From Coniferiporia sulphurascens (lineage: Eukaryota > Basidiomycota > Agaricomycetes > Hymenochaetales > Hymenochaetaceae), in the NCBI GenBank assembly GCA_002794785.1, contig NBBA01000001.1:992001-1056000 (forward strand): a stretch of 64,000 nt of DNA, in the 5' to 3' direction. The notes under the pieces are model-generated. The model was not told where the DNA came from, ran no database searches, and saw nothing but the letters and a program-made list of their open reading frames with translations. The translations under genes were made by a program, and so were the position numbers. Shown one piece after another: positions 21,901-33,967 of the stretch (the first letter of the stretch is position 1; every line of letters begins with the position of its first letter).

Positions 21901-23391
21901 TAGACCTTTGTCTGACTGAGCAGCGCGCCGTATGTTGCCCACACTTCGAGACGCACAGTCCCCTCGCGATCCCCGAAACGCTGGATTAGTACAGGGGACA
22001 CGTCCTTGTATAGTGACGTGAGCATTTCCGGTCGCGTCTCGATGAGTGCGCCAAGAAGCTTTGTTGCAGAACGACGGATCTTGTAGGACGTATCCTCGTC
22101 ATCCGAGTAATCTAGATCATCGTCATCGTCCTCTTCATCCGCGTCTGCGTCGGCCATATCCTCATCCTCCTCGTCGTCGCCAGCGTAGTTGGGGTCGTGT
22201 TTGATCAGCTTGGTACCCATCTGTACGATCTGACCCAAGAACGGAGAAATCTCACCCGGGCAGCGGAGCACGAATACTTCGAGTGCCTGAAGAGCGTATT
22301 CGCGCAGCTCGTCATCCTCACATGCAGCAGCCTTGAGCACTCTAGGAATGATCGTATCAAGAACGACGGCTATACGACCGGGTGAATGACGGGTGATAGC
22401 GGCGACAAGCTGTACGGTTGTGCGCTGTTGCTCAATTGCTGCGTTTACGCTGGCCTCGTTACGCAGACCTGGGAGCACAGTGGACTTAATGAGCTCATCA
22501 AAGAGTGATTGCTGAGCAGCAGGCAGAAATTGAGCGAGCGTCAATATTGCGCGCTTGCGAACGGCGGGGCGACTATGTGCAAGGATAGGAGTAAGTGCAG
22601 GCACTGGTTGTGGAGAAAGATCAGGGCTGGAAAGTTGTGCTGGAAAGCGTGTTATGAGAATTGAGAGGATTGAAAGCGTTTCGATAAGGGTCTCCGGCGG
22701 CGTCGCAGGCTGCAGATATTGTAAGTGTATGTATGCGCAGAACACAATGCTACGGCGTACGTTCTTAATCTGGTTGAGAAGTTTAGGCGTCAAGTTGGCG
22801 CAAGCTTTCGGCGCGAGGTTGCTGTTCTGGGGTAACTCAGCTGTGATAGTCTTGAGAGCTTTTTGGATATTTAGTAGGACATGAGTAAACCTGCCGAATG
22901 GCACGGACCAAGACCAGCGATATCTCGCAACTCCTCGTCCTTGCTGCCCGAGAAGTCAATGAGCTTCCCGATAATGAGCTCCATTTGGGTTTCGCGAACA
23001 ATCTTGATAAGTACGCCCAAACTTCATAAAAGTTAAACATTGGAATTAGAATAACGATATCTGGCGTACCATTTGACTGCCTGATTCTTGACTTCGGAAA
23101 TCTTGTCCTCAACGAGCTTCAGGACGCGCTGCAGGACTTTGTGCTCCATGGTTTCATCTCCATAGAAGTTATTTGGATCCTGCTTTATTTCCGACATTAG
23201 ATCGGTCAAACCCATATATCTAAACGGTTGTGAGGAAATCGCTTTGTATGCATAGAGTGAGCACGCGGCACCTATGATCCTGGTCGGGAGACTGCATCTG
23301 CAGCGACATCGGTGTTACTCGAATGCTAGGGGCTGCGATAAAATAAACGTGCCTTTTCGATGAGATTGTTCATTAAGTATGTCTTCGTCAT
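18930..23391 (-). CDS. cand1: CAND1/TIP120, cullin-associated NEDD8-dissociated protein
   Basis: Thirteen exons were traced: 23391-23353, 23297-23272, 23219-23070, 23021-22909, 22858-21044, 20994-20568, 20506-20439, 20383-20289, 20232-20129, 20070-19903, 19840-19694, 19600-19385, 19316-18930. The product is a HEAT-repeat solenoid of about 1,250 residues, close to the animal protein. Recognisable blocks: TDLMSEI and EHKVLQRVLKLVEDK (N term), RPAVRKRAILTLAQFL, ELREYALQALEVFVLRCP, the acidic loop DDEEDEDMADAD then SYKIRRSATKLLGALI, and the C-terminal TIP120 domain with MGPWTHKVDDGLEARK. CAND1 exchanges substrate receptors on cullin-RING ligases. Two oddities: intron 1 is GC-AG, and exon 5 needs one extra base in the C run at 21793-21790 to stay in frame. 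With that base the total is an exact multiple of three. Confidence 0.93.
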
Positions 23392-23546
23392 TTTTGTAGA
23401 ATGTATTTGAGGAGAAATATGCAGCGAGATGGGTTCGAGATGGCGGCCAGGCGGGACGCGCGCAGGCAGCTATTGAAGCTCATTTGGGACGTCACGGTTC
23501 CACGCGATTCAATGCGATCACAGTCACACACCGTGACTGTGGGGAC
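23392..23546 (-). promoter_or_regulatory. Residual CAND1 upstream region left of LINE B
   Basis: Only about 155 bp remain between the CAND1 ATG and the A tail of LINE B. The rest of the original upstream sequence now lies beyond 30007, 6.4 kb away. Confidence 0.65.
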
Positions 23547-23608
23547 TTTTTTTTTTTTTTAAATGCATTTCTATAGCGTGTCATGACTATCTAGTACAAA
23601 ATACGCTC

Positions 23609-23628
23609 CAGGGGCCTTCAGGCCCCTG
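23609..23628 (-). other. LINE 3'-UTR stem-loop, copy B
   Basis: CAGGGGCC and GGCCCCTG form the same 8-bp stem as in copy A, with loop TTCA instead of TTTA, about 50 bp from the A tail. Confidence 0.8.
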
Positions 23629-23740
23629 TATTGAGTGAGATGGTGATTGTTATAAAGAGCTTAAATCGTGATGGGGCGCCATAGGCGGAGATGGAAGCTG
23701 GTATGAAGCCAGTTGGAAAGGAACATGTGTGGTATCGTAC

Positions 23741-26700
23741 TTAGTTGCCAAAGGCAAAACCTGAGTCCGATATATGTACCACTGTGGGGCCACCCGGGTC
23801 AAAGACGAGGATGGGTTCCGCCTCGAAGGCGGGGTGAGAGTCTAGGAAAGATGCCAGAATCGGGAGGCCATCTTTAGAGAACCATTGGGCCTCCGTGGAT
23901 GGTAGGGGTGTTTTCCACACTGCTCGTCGAGCAGGGAGGGTATTAGGGCAGGAGAGCAGGAGGTGGGCTCGGGTCTCCGGGACGTGGCAGAACGGGCACA
24001 TGGGGTCGCGTCCCGGTATACGTCCAAAGTACGCGCCAAAACCGGCGTGACCTAGGAGTGTCCGGAAAACTTTGCACTTAGTGCGTCGGCCTAGTGTGAG
24101 GTTCTGCATAAGGGCGGACGGCTTAGTCGAAGGATTCATAGTAACACCCATTGAGTGGGCGTCTGAGGTCCCTCGGGACTTCCGGCAGGCAAGGGCCCAG
24201 TCGGATTTCCATTGAGAGAGTGCCGTTGAGGAGGCAGCTTCCCTGAGGAAGCGGATGGTAGGCGGGAACGGGAGAGCGCCCGGGGGGGGGTTGTCCGCAA
24301 TGCCGCAGGCGAGGACATCGGCAAATTCATTGCCTTCTACATCGGAGTGACCCGGGACCCAGTGTAAATGGATAAAGACACTAGGGAATCGCTTGGTAGC
24401 GATTTTGAGGCACTTCCGGATGAAGAGGGCGACGTTGACGCCTGGGGCCGGACGAGGGTCTGCGAGGAGCGTGAGAGCAACTTCGCAATCAGTGTAAATT
24501 TCCACCTGGGTAACGTCCGGGTGTAAATCATAAGAGTGCGCCAGAAGCCATGCGGCGTCGGCTAGAGCGGCTAGTTCGCAATCCGTAGCGTGGACTGAGG
24601 AACCGAGATATGTTTCGCGAGTGAGGACAGCCTCCCCGCGATAGAACCAGACGCCGGCGGCGCCGCCGGCGTAGGAGGAGGGGGATGTTCCCTTGCGGGA
24701 ACCATCAGTGTAGATAAGAAGGCGAGTGGGGACGTCTTTCAATCGGTCGATAAGACCGTGGTGTGACTGAATGAGTGCCTCTCGTGCTTCTTGGGAGTGG
24801 TCAATCGCCTGGTCAATGCTTACGTGTCGTAGAGAGGGCAGCGTAATCCATGGAGGGCGAGTGTATCGGGGAACTCGTTCGCAGCCAGGGGGACCCGGGT
24901 GACGAATGAAGTGGTGATGGCTCCTTTACGGGTAGTCCGTAATGGTAGAAGGGTGTGCGTGGTAGTAAGATACCTGATGGCGGCACGGGATTTGGTGCGT
25001 TCTAGGCGAAGGGGTATTGGCAGAATGGAGGCGAGGACTTCAGAAGGGCCGCGTGGTGACGTGCGCCATGATCCGAGGATACGGCGGCACGCCGCGGATT
25101 GGACGAGAGTCATTTTGTCGCATTTGCCTTTTTGCCGTTTGCCAGTAAACCAGAGAGGCGAACCCCAAAGTAGTACGGGCAGAATGCACCCAATATAGAG
25201 ACGACGTAGGTGTAGCGGGTCTAACCCGCGGAGGGTGTTGCCGAGGAGTTCCAGGGCACGAAGGGATGACATGGCTTTAAAGCACATGCGTTGAACGTGT
25301 ACCGTAAACAGCAGTTGCGCGTCGAAAAAGATACCCAACCAGCGAAGGGGCCGGGAGGGAACGATGCGAAGGGGCGGAAGGCCCTGGCGTGGCAAGTGGA
25401 TAGGGTGAATGAGGGAGTCCTCGCGGAGGTCATGCCGTCGGGTCCAGTGGATAAGCTCAGATTTGTCATCATCCAGGGAGAGGCCGAGAGCACGACATGC
25501 GGCGGAGAACGAGAGGTAGGCCTTCTCGAGGCGGGCAACGTTGGTTGCTATGGAGCTCGAAGAGGTGGTAAGGAGGTGATCGTCCACATAGGCGCGGACA
25601 AGCACAAGAGGGTCAGTGACCTGAAGAGAGGAGAGGAGGCTGGTCGCAAATAATGCAGACAGTATCGGGGAAATGGGTGAGCCTTGGGGAACCCCCATAT
25701 TAGGTATGGGGGTCAGAGTGTCGGTGAAGCCATCAAAAGAGAGGGCGACCCGGCGGTCTGAAACAAAGGACATAACCCAAGCAATAAGGAGAGGGGGAAA
25801 CCCAAGTTCGAGGAGGACGGAGTGTAGACGGGGGTGTTGGACAGAAGGGAAAAAACCCGCCACGTCAACTGCAAGTGCTGTAGTGACGTGATGACGGGCC
25901 CAAGCTGTCTCAATTTCGTTTACCAGGTCCGAAGCAGCATCCAGTACGCCCGACTTTTGTCGGGTACCGTATTGGGAGGAGGGGAGTGCGCCGAGTTCGT
26001 TGGCGATGAACTGGATGCGGTTAGCGATGATCTTCTCGAGTAATTTGCCCATCGTTTCCTCGAGAGTGATAGGGCGGTACGCGTTAAGCGCGGTAGGGTC
26101 TTTCTTATTGAGTTTGCGAAGCATCACCACCTTAGCGTCCTTCCAGGGACGCGGGTGGTGTCCAGCCTCCAAGCATTCATTATAGAGCGCGAGGAGTGGA
26201 ACACTATGGGCGGCGTGCAGGCTTTTCAGGGCCTGGTAGCCAACACCGGTAATGCCCGGGGCACTCGAATTAGAAGTAAGATTGAGGGCGTGATCCAGCT
26301 CTTCCATAAGGATGGGGTGGTTACGCATAGGGCGGGCGCCGACGAAAGAGTATGTCGAAGGGATGGCAGCGGATGGTTGGGTACCGAAATACTTGGACCG
26401 GAAGGCAGATGCCTTCTCCGCAGGTGAGTTCGCAGTGGATTGTCCAGACACTAACGCTGGGATAGGAGCACGTCGCGTGCCCATTGCCCATTTCGCCATT
26501 GGCCAGATTTTATCCGGCTTGACAGAAGCAGTGAATGAATCAGCCCAGTTGCGTTTGGCACGGCGAAAAATACCAGCCGACTGACGTCGGAGCGTGGTAC
26601 GAGTCTCCGGGGAAGCTCCGCGCAAGGCGGCCATGTGAGCACGGCAGGAAGCGTCCCACCACTTGACCTTGTGGCCCCCTGCCTTCGAAGAAGACGGGGG

Positions 26701-27660
26701 GTGAGAGGAATCGGTGGCGAGGACCAACGCAGCGTGGACGGCGGCGACCTTGACGTCAAGGAGTTGGGGCGTGGCGCCTGAGAGGGCGAAGGCGGCAGAG
26801 AGGGGGGCATCGAGCGCTTCCAACCATTCAGTAGAGAGAGAATCATCGTACCGTGGGCGGAGGAAGGGGTCAGTGAACGGCTCAGAAGAGGTGGGGATAG
26901 ACCATGTGATGACCGCATGGTCGGATCCGGATGGAGTGTCCCAGGACCGTGTCCAGGAATCGCCCAAAGCGAGATCCTCCAGAGAAGGAGAAGCCCAGGC
27001 TAGGTCGATGACTGATTCGGTGAATTGGGTAGAAGGGCGTCGCCGGGTATCGAAGCCCGGCTGGTTTAGGAGGTGCATGGCGTTTGCGGCGGCCCAGTGT
27101 TCGAGGGGGCGCGCTTTTTGCGCGTCGCTTGTCGAATGGGTGCCGTGATCCCAGTGAATAGAGTGGAGGTTGAAATCTCCAGCCACTAGCCAGTGTGCAC
27201 GTATGGGGAGCTCGAGTAGAGTAAGAGAGGAGATGGTATCCTTTTTATTCGCATCATGATTGTATACATTTGTGACGAAAAGAGGCCCAAGGCCAGTGTC
27301 AAAAATTAGCGTGAGTATGTCTCGGGATGGGGAGCGCGAAGCATCTAGCACCACCCGAGACAGAGGGATATCCTGGTTGACCAGTGTGGCCACACGCGGA
27401 CGTGTTAGTTCGGTGGCCCCCGCAGAGGGGGGCACAAAGACGTGGTAGTTGGGCATGGCGGGGAAGCCGAAGACGGGCGTACCTGCTGCATCCAACATAG
27501 AGGGGGAGGTACCGATAGGGTACCAAGGGGGTTCCTGGAGTAAAATAACCGCAGGTGGAGAGGGGGCACCGGGGGCAGACGAGAAGGAGTGGACAAGTGC
27601 TTCGACGTGCACTCGGGACGTTGCAACATTGTGTTGCATAAACGTCCAGGGACTACTCAT
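23741..27660 (-). pseudogene. LINE copy B ORF2: endonuclease, reverse transcriptase, RNase H (one frameshift)
   Basis: The ATG at 27660 overlaps the ORF1 stop (ATGAGTAG). Domains in order: apurinic-type endonuclease (FMQHNVATSR, ILLQEPPW, VAGDFNLHS, SGSDHAVITW), RT (SSQYGTRQKSG, VDVAGFFPSVQ, GVPQGSPISP, YVDDHLLT), RNase H (IYTDGSRKG, ATDCELAAL, YTDCEVAL, HWVPGHSDVEGNEFAD) and a C-terminal CxxC-H-type finger (CPFCHVPETRAH). A single missing G in the run near 24888-24892, relative to copy A, shifts the frame between RT and RNase H. The corrected length would be about 1,306 residues. Whether the shift is real or an assembly error in a homopolymer is open. Confidence 0.93.
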
Positions 27661-29934
27661 CAGCCGGGGGTGGGGCGAAAGAGGAACGGGCACGGCCACG
27701 CTGTTTGGGGCAGCTGGAAGAGTCGGCGCGGTGTTCGCCAGAGCAGTTCGAGCATTTAGGGGGGTGTGTGCAGGGGGAGCTTGCCGGTAGGGCATCTCTA
27801 ACACACCCCGGGCAGCGCATGCGGTGGTCGTCAGTACGGTGACGGCCAGCGCAGATAAGGCATGACCAAGGGCGGTTCCTGCAATTCTGAACCAGGTGGC
27901 CTAGTGCAGCGCATTTGGTACACTGCATGAGGCGAGGGAGATCACGGCGGGCCACTAATTTGAGTCGGCGGCCAAACATGTACACGACGCGGTTCCTCGG
28001 GGTAGAGAGGATGTTCGCAGAACGGGAGCCCGTAGGGTCTTCGAAGGAGAAGGCGATAGGGGCAGACATGACGTCCTCGCTCAGGAGCTCATAGGCCCGG
28101 GTCCAGTCGGGCTCTAGAGTCATGGGCAGTGAGAGGAGGTGAGGGTTGGCGGCGCGGAACTCCGCTTGGAGATCCGCCGCCGTGAAGGCAGGGAGGCCCG
28201 GCGCAGGGCGCGTAGGGACTTCGGCAATTTGTAGGCAGGCCCAAGATACGAGTTGGGAGACTGTGGCAGGGTAGACGCTTTGGACGGCTGCCATCACAAC
28301 TTCCTTCACGCTGTTCATAGTAGGAACGTGAGTGTTGTGAGCGAACGTAACGAAGCAGTTGCCTCGATCGTTCCAATGGGCGGCATGTACGACCAGTTTG
28401 GCCGCAGTGGGAAAGCGTGAGAGGGCGGTCCTGACGTTAATAGTCGTCTGGGAGTCGGTGGGGCGCGCTTCAGCAGGGGGCGGAGCTCCATGGAAGCGGA
28501 TGGCGAGGGTCGGGTCCGTAATGGTACGGATAACCGGGAGGACTGCACGCTTCGGCTCTTGTTTCACAGCGCTAGCAGTAGTGGGGGCCCCCGTCGGCAC
28601 TGGCGCTGCAGTAGCAGGGGCAGTGGCGGGGGTAGCCCCACCCGCGGCAAGACCTGGAGTGACAGGTGTCGGCAAGGTGGACCCGGCGGTGATGTTAGAA
28701 GGGCCCGAAGGTCCTTGTGATGGAGGAGGGGCAGTACTTGGGTTGGCTTTACCCTTCCCTTTCCTGTCTCCGGAGGGGGCGGACCCGGCCCCCGAGGAAT
28801 GTGGGGGGGGTCGTTCGAGGGCGTCCATCCGCTGCATCATGAATGCCATTTGGCGTGTAAGGTCCGACATGACCTGCACCATCTGCTGTGGCAGGGAGGG
28901 AAGAGAGGGGGGGCCTACCACAGTCTGGGAGGACTGGGGGGGGGCGGGGGGGGGGCATGGCCAGAGGCTATGCCGAAATGGGGGCCTGCCGCCGCCCGAA
29001 AGGCCTGCGACGTGGCGGATTGTGCGAGCGGATCCTCCTGGACCAGAGCACTGTTGAGAGAATTAACCGCGAAGGCAATCTCTCCAAGGAGGGAGGCAGT
29101 AGAGGCAGCCGACATAGAGGTCGTCTTCCCTAGTGCGAGGAGTTCGTGGGAGGCTCGCATAGCTGTCGTGGCGGCCAACCGGAGGTGGGGGACCTGCAGT
29201 GTCACCGCCCTGGGGGACAGTGGGACTGGGGCGCTGGTGGATTTGCGCTTTTTCCGCGCAGAAGCCGTAGAGGCCTGGTCATCTTGGGCGGCGGCCTCCG
29301 ACATTTCTGAGTCGGAGTCCATCGACGATATGGCGGCAGACATCGGGCGGGACGGCCCACGAGGGGTTTCGTCTACACGGGGAGCCCGGCCTCCACCCCC
29401 GGGGGGGGTGGTAGGGAGGGCAGGTTCATCGAGAGAGGAATCCGCGCCTGTGGGGAGGTAGCTCGCCCACATGGAGGAGGAGGTGGATTGGGGGGCCTGC
29501 GGAGCAGGGGCCAAAAGAGAGGAGGGGCTGGCTTGACCCCCAGAAAAGAGGGTTCCGCCGGAAATAGCCCCTGAGGAGGGAAGGCCCGGGTTAGCCGGGT
29601 TGGGGACTTGAGCCATGACCTGGTCAGTTCCTCGGTCACTCGCGACGGAGGCGGCGCGGGACGGTGGGTGAAAGGGCTGGCGAGATGTGATCTCCGCCGC
29701 CAGTGGGGAAACTGTGGGGAGAATTTTAGGCGGTACCTGAGGCGCACGGGCGGCGCTCGAGATCGACCCCGAGAACGAGGAGGAGCGAGCAGCGACCGTT
29801 CCCCGAGGAGGCATTACGTCGGTCCCTCGACCACGAAGAGAACGCATACCGCCTCGTGTAGAAACAGAGGGGGCGTGAAAGGTCTCGTCGATGGGACGGG
29901 GGGGTTGTTGTTCTTGTTGCTGTTGATCAGACAT
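27653..29934 (-). pseudogene. LINE copy B ORF1, Gag-like zinc-knuckle protein (one frameshift)
   Basis: The start is ATG at 29934 (MSDQQQQEQQPPRPIDET); the stop TAG at 27655-27653 lies inside the ORF2 start. The N-terminal half is Pro/Ser/Ala-rich. The C-terminal half carries three Cys-His knuckles (CTKCAALGHLVQNC, a CLIC...H...C unit and CSNCSGEHRADSSSC), typical of LINE nucleic-acid-binding ORF1 proteins. The frame shifts in a G-rich run near 28930-28955, where copy A reads through. Otherwise it is well preserved. Confidence 0.9.
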
Positions 29935-30007
29935 AGAGAGTAGAGTGCTCGAAAGACTACCTAGATGGTGGTGGTTAGAGGACAAGGAGGATGGTGACTG
30001 TGGGGAC

Positions 30008-31173
30008 AAATCCGATTATTTCTCGCACTTCCACCATGGCCGGTTATACCGTTACAGTGCTGAGCCTCTCTGTGTCCTGTGCTTAGCAAAAGACCTGGGA
30101 TACGGGAAAAGAATCATTCCCAACCTGAAACTTCTGCGGACTTTGAGCTGTGTTATTACACTGACAATCCTGCCGGTGATGGACTCGGTCTGTCAGTTGT
30201 GCTCTAGCGCTGCGAAAGGGCACCGCTCTCCTCCTGGACCTTAACTCTTTTGCTTTACTTGCTTCTGGTTGTATGCTTCAGTGCCGTTATTCGGGAAGAA
30301 ACACAACTTACCAGTGGGCGGTGATCAAATCTACTACCAAGAAAACAAAAATTCTCAAATTATGTCCTGCCCTCTGGAGACTAAGTCAGAGCACCGTTTA
30401 CTTTCTTATCCCATCTGTCTCCATCATTTAAGAAACGGAGGGAGTGGCACCCTTTCACCATTCAAAGTATGCACCGTAAAGGAACCGCGGTATCGAAGGT
30501 GTCGAGCGCATGCAAAGAGGTCCGGACAACCTTCAGTTACGAGGTTAATTATCTTCGTGAGCAGCGGGACCTATCATGGCCTGTATGAACTCTTCGCTCG
30601 TGGACTCAGCGTTCCGAGCACCGGTATTCTAATGCATAACTGGGTGCCATACGGATTATGGACATTGGCCGCACCTAACTGTAGCAGGGGATAGGATTAT
30701 GCCATCAGCAACATAACACTACCCACCCGGTGCTATTCCAACTATTCCAATGTGCCTCGGCTAGCAATTGCGCACGGATTTCCTTTTCCGTTGGACGCAA
30801 AGACGCAGGAAGTCTATGTTGAGGGGAATTTAAAAACCAGAGACATTACTGCTCAAGTAGCATGTCGGAGGCAACTCCCCCTTATAACAGGAGGTCCGCA
30901 GACGCATCGAATCTTCTGTGCTATAAGTACGATTAGTATACGCCCTAGTAATTACGTCGTAGCTACTCGGTTCTTCGAGCATCAGTTTGTGACTCGCTAA
31001 GATGGCCAATACTACCGTCATTGGTAATTTATTGCATAATACAAACTTCCTTATGAGGTTGTCTATCGTCAGAGGTGGTCGCGGCGCAGCGCGACAGTCC
31101 GTCTTACGCATCGACGACAACGACGAACACCTGCTGCCAAATAAGTCTTGAATAATCGACTGGAACAGCCAAA
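30008..31173. other. Intergenic: displaced CAND1 upstream region and VPS27 promoter
   Basis: No gene with supporting homology or splice structure was found. Before the LINE landed, this was continuous with the CAND1 5' flank. Confidence 0.5.
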
Positions 31174-33543
31174 ATGTCGCTGAGCTCTTGGTTATGGGGG
31201 GCGACGCAGGTTGATGAAGCAATTGGTATGTTCGTAAGCGTTCATGAGTGTACTGCATACTTACACCTGCGCAGACAAGGCGACGTCCGAACTCATGCCA
31301 ACTGGAACGGAAGATATTGCCTTGAACTTAGAGATATCCGACCAGATTCGCTCTAAGTCTGTGCCTCCTAAAGATGCCATGCGCGCACTGAAGAGGCGTC
31401 TAAACCACAAGAACCCGAACGTGCAGCTTCTCACTCTGAGTGTGCGTCATGTTTGCCAACACATCTTGCACGTCTGTCCTGACCGTATGTTCTCAGCTAA
31501 CAGATACATGTATAAAGAATGGCGGGGACCACTTTCTGGTTGAGGCCGCCTCACGCGAGTTCATGGACAACCTCGTTTCCATCCTCAAGATACCCGTGCT
31601 TAATCTTGACGTGAAGAACAAGATATTGCGTCTTGTACAGAACTGGGCTATTACATTTGAGGGAAAACCGAGTTTGGCGTACGTAGGTCAGGTTTATAAG
31701 ACACTCGCGAGTGAAGGTGAGCAAGCATGAGTTGATCGTAACCTTGTTGACGTATGCTGATCAACGCTACAGGGTACAACTTTCCACCCAAAGATCTGGC
31801 CGCTGCAAGCTCAGCAATGGTAGACACCCAGACGGCACCGGAATGGATTGATTCAGATGTGTGTTTACGCTGCCGGACACCGTTCACGTTCACAAATCGT
31901 AAACACCACTGTCGGAACTGCGGCCAGGTGTTCGACCAACAATGTTCCTCCAAGATGCTTCCTCTCCCACACGTCGGCATCCAACAGGAAGTCCGCGTAT
32001 GCGACGGATGTCACATTAAGCTGACAAAGACCAAAGGCGTAAAGGATGACGGCAGGAAACATCATCGCCGCATTTCGTCCCAGCGCCATCGCTCAGGACG
32101 CGAGCTCGCAGATGAGGAGCTTCAGCGTGCTATACAACTGTCTCTGGAGGAAGTGGGTGCTGCTAGTGTCAATGGACGTCATAGTCGTCCGGGATACACG
32201 CCATCGCAACCAGAGCCCTCACATTACACTAAGTGGCAAACGTCGGAGCCTCCGCTCGTTGACCGTGCGACGCGCCCTCAAGGCGCCGCGGCTGTAGATG
32301 ACGAAGAGAACGACCCGGAGCTCCGCGCTGCGATCGAAGCGTCTCTGCGTGAGGCAAATGCACCGCGCGCAAGTGCACCTGTCCCAGTTGAAACTCCACG
32401 TTCAGAAACACAGAGCTTTTTGCACATGCAAGCACACTCATATCCGACCCCGTCGACTATCACCGCGCCTGTACTACCTAATTACGACTTACAACCTCTT
32501 GAAGGTGACGCGATCTTAACCTTCAGCCAGACTGTACAGGAGATTGAGGCGCGGGGTGGGCGAGATATCACACGATACCCCGCGGTCAACGAATTATACG
32601 ACAAGGCGAATGGACTTCGACCAAAGTTGGCGCTGTCCCTCGATGATGCAGATCGGAAAGAGAGTGGGTATCCGTTACTAAATCCTGTTGGAGCTGAAGC
32701 TGACTACGTTTTGCAGAGACGTTAGCCGACATGCATGACAAGCTTTCGCAGGCTGTTAAGTTATACGATAAGCTTCTCACAGAGCAGCTGTCACGGCCGT
32801 CTTGGCATTCGACTCCTCAGCAGGCTGTCGGACGGTATAACACTGTGGACGGTTCTTATGGTCAATGGGCGTCTGTACAACCGGGTCAGGCTGCAACGTC
32901 GACGTATGATCCGAGATCATACGGGCTGCCTCAGGTACCTCAGTCCCCTCCACCTGTCAGCGCTCCGTATGCACCCATTCGACAGTCATCTTACGGTATG
33001 GAGTCGCAGTCACAGCAGTATGCGCCCGCTCCCGTTCGGCAGTATCAACAGTATTCGTCTCCTCCGCCTACAACTATTCCATTCCCTCAACAGACTCCTG
33101 TCCAAACCCCTGGGGCACTCCAGTATTCGTCGTACGGCCAACCTGCTCCCCAAGCCTCGTCTTCGGCTCCTTTACCACAATCTCCACCCGCCTCTGTCGC
33201 TGCATACTCCCTTCCTCCACCTGCATCTGTCCCTCCTCCACAGTCCCCGCCTCAATCTCAGCCACAGCATGCCCGGCCACATCCCTCGCGTCAGAACACT
33301 ATTGCATATGCACCACAATCGCATCCGCCGTACGCACAGACTCAGCCTCAAATACAACCGCAATATTACCAGCCGCCACCCGCACCAGCGCAGTCCCAGC
33401 CACAGTCTCAGGCAGCGACGCAGCTTCCGCAGTTCCCCGTGGCCCCCACTTCCAACCCGCAATCCTTCCCATTGTACGCATCTGGACCTGGTCCGGGGTT
33501 GGAGCAAACGGAGCGGAAGGAGGCGCTGTTAATAGATCTGTAG
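31174..33543 (+). CDS. vps27: ESCRT-0 subunit VPS27 (HRS homologue)
   Basis: Five exons: 31174-31225, 31275-31441, 31497-31716, 31773-32663, 32717-33543; 718 residues. VHS domain at about 1-145 ([31 protein letters not shown]). FYVE finger at about 171-228, with WIDSD, RKHHCR and RVC motifs that bind PtdIns3P. Two ubiquitin-interacting motifs ([12 protein letters not shown] and [13 protein letters not shown]). A helical GAT-like part ([17 protein letters not shown]), then a long Pro/Gln tail. The last five residues, LLIDL, fit a clathrin box, which yeast Vps27 also carries at its C terminus. The protein gathers ubiquitinated cargo on endosomes and recruits ESCRT-I. No damage seen. Confidence 0.96.
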
Positions 33544-33967
33544 TACTTAATTGTTGGTAACCTTTCCATTATATTACTTTGATATGCTGTATCGTTGGAA
33601 CGAGAGCTTGAACCGCTCAGCAAAAAGAGACCGGGATGAGTAATACTTTCCGTTCTGTGTTTATACATTGATTTTTATGTAGCTCTTGATAAAATCTTTG
33701 TGTCTGGTCCCTTGCAAGTTATCATAATGCTGACCGAGTCTTTCTTGTATGCGACTGAGCAAAGACCAAAGCTTAGATAAGCGGACGAGGGACCGAGAGC
33801 TTTTTTTTTTTTTTTTTTTAAAAATTCTGCATTTATATACTGCTACATTACAAAGTAAAAGACGTGGATATGAGACCATATGAAGTATCATGCAAGAGGA
33901 GATTAACAAGGTATAAAGTGTCTGGGTTTAAGGCTATGGATGTGTGAGGTTTTGTGGTTGGAAGTGT
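33544..33967. other. Intergenic with a 17-bp T run
   Basis: The VPS27 3' flank with a long T homopolymer near 33804-33820. No gene seen. Confidence 0.5.

Larger units (their letters stand above)
23547..29993 (-). mobile_element. LINE (Tad-like non-LTR retrotransposon) copy B, full length, recent
   Basis: The minus-strand element is flanked by an exact 14-bp duplication GTGACTGTGGGGAC (23533-23546 and 29994-30007). The 3' tail is 14 A residues (T run 23547-23560). The 5' UTR is about 59 bp. ORF1 and ORF2 overlap and are each broken by only one single-base shift in a G run, so this copy is much fresher than copy A. The hairpin of the 3' UTR is kept. Confidence 0.96.

Noticed and set aside
30269..30694. 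141-codon frame upstream of VPS27
   Set aside because: No family resemblance or splice support; its composition looks non-coding.
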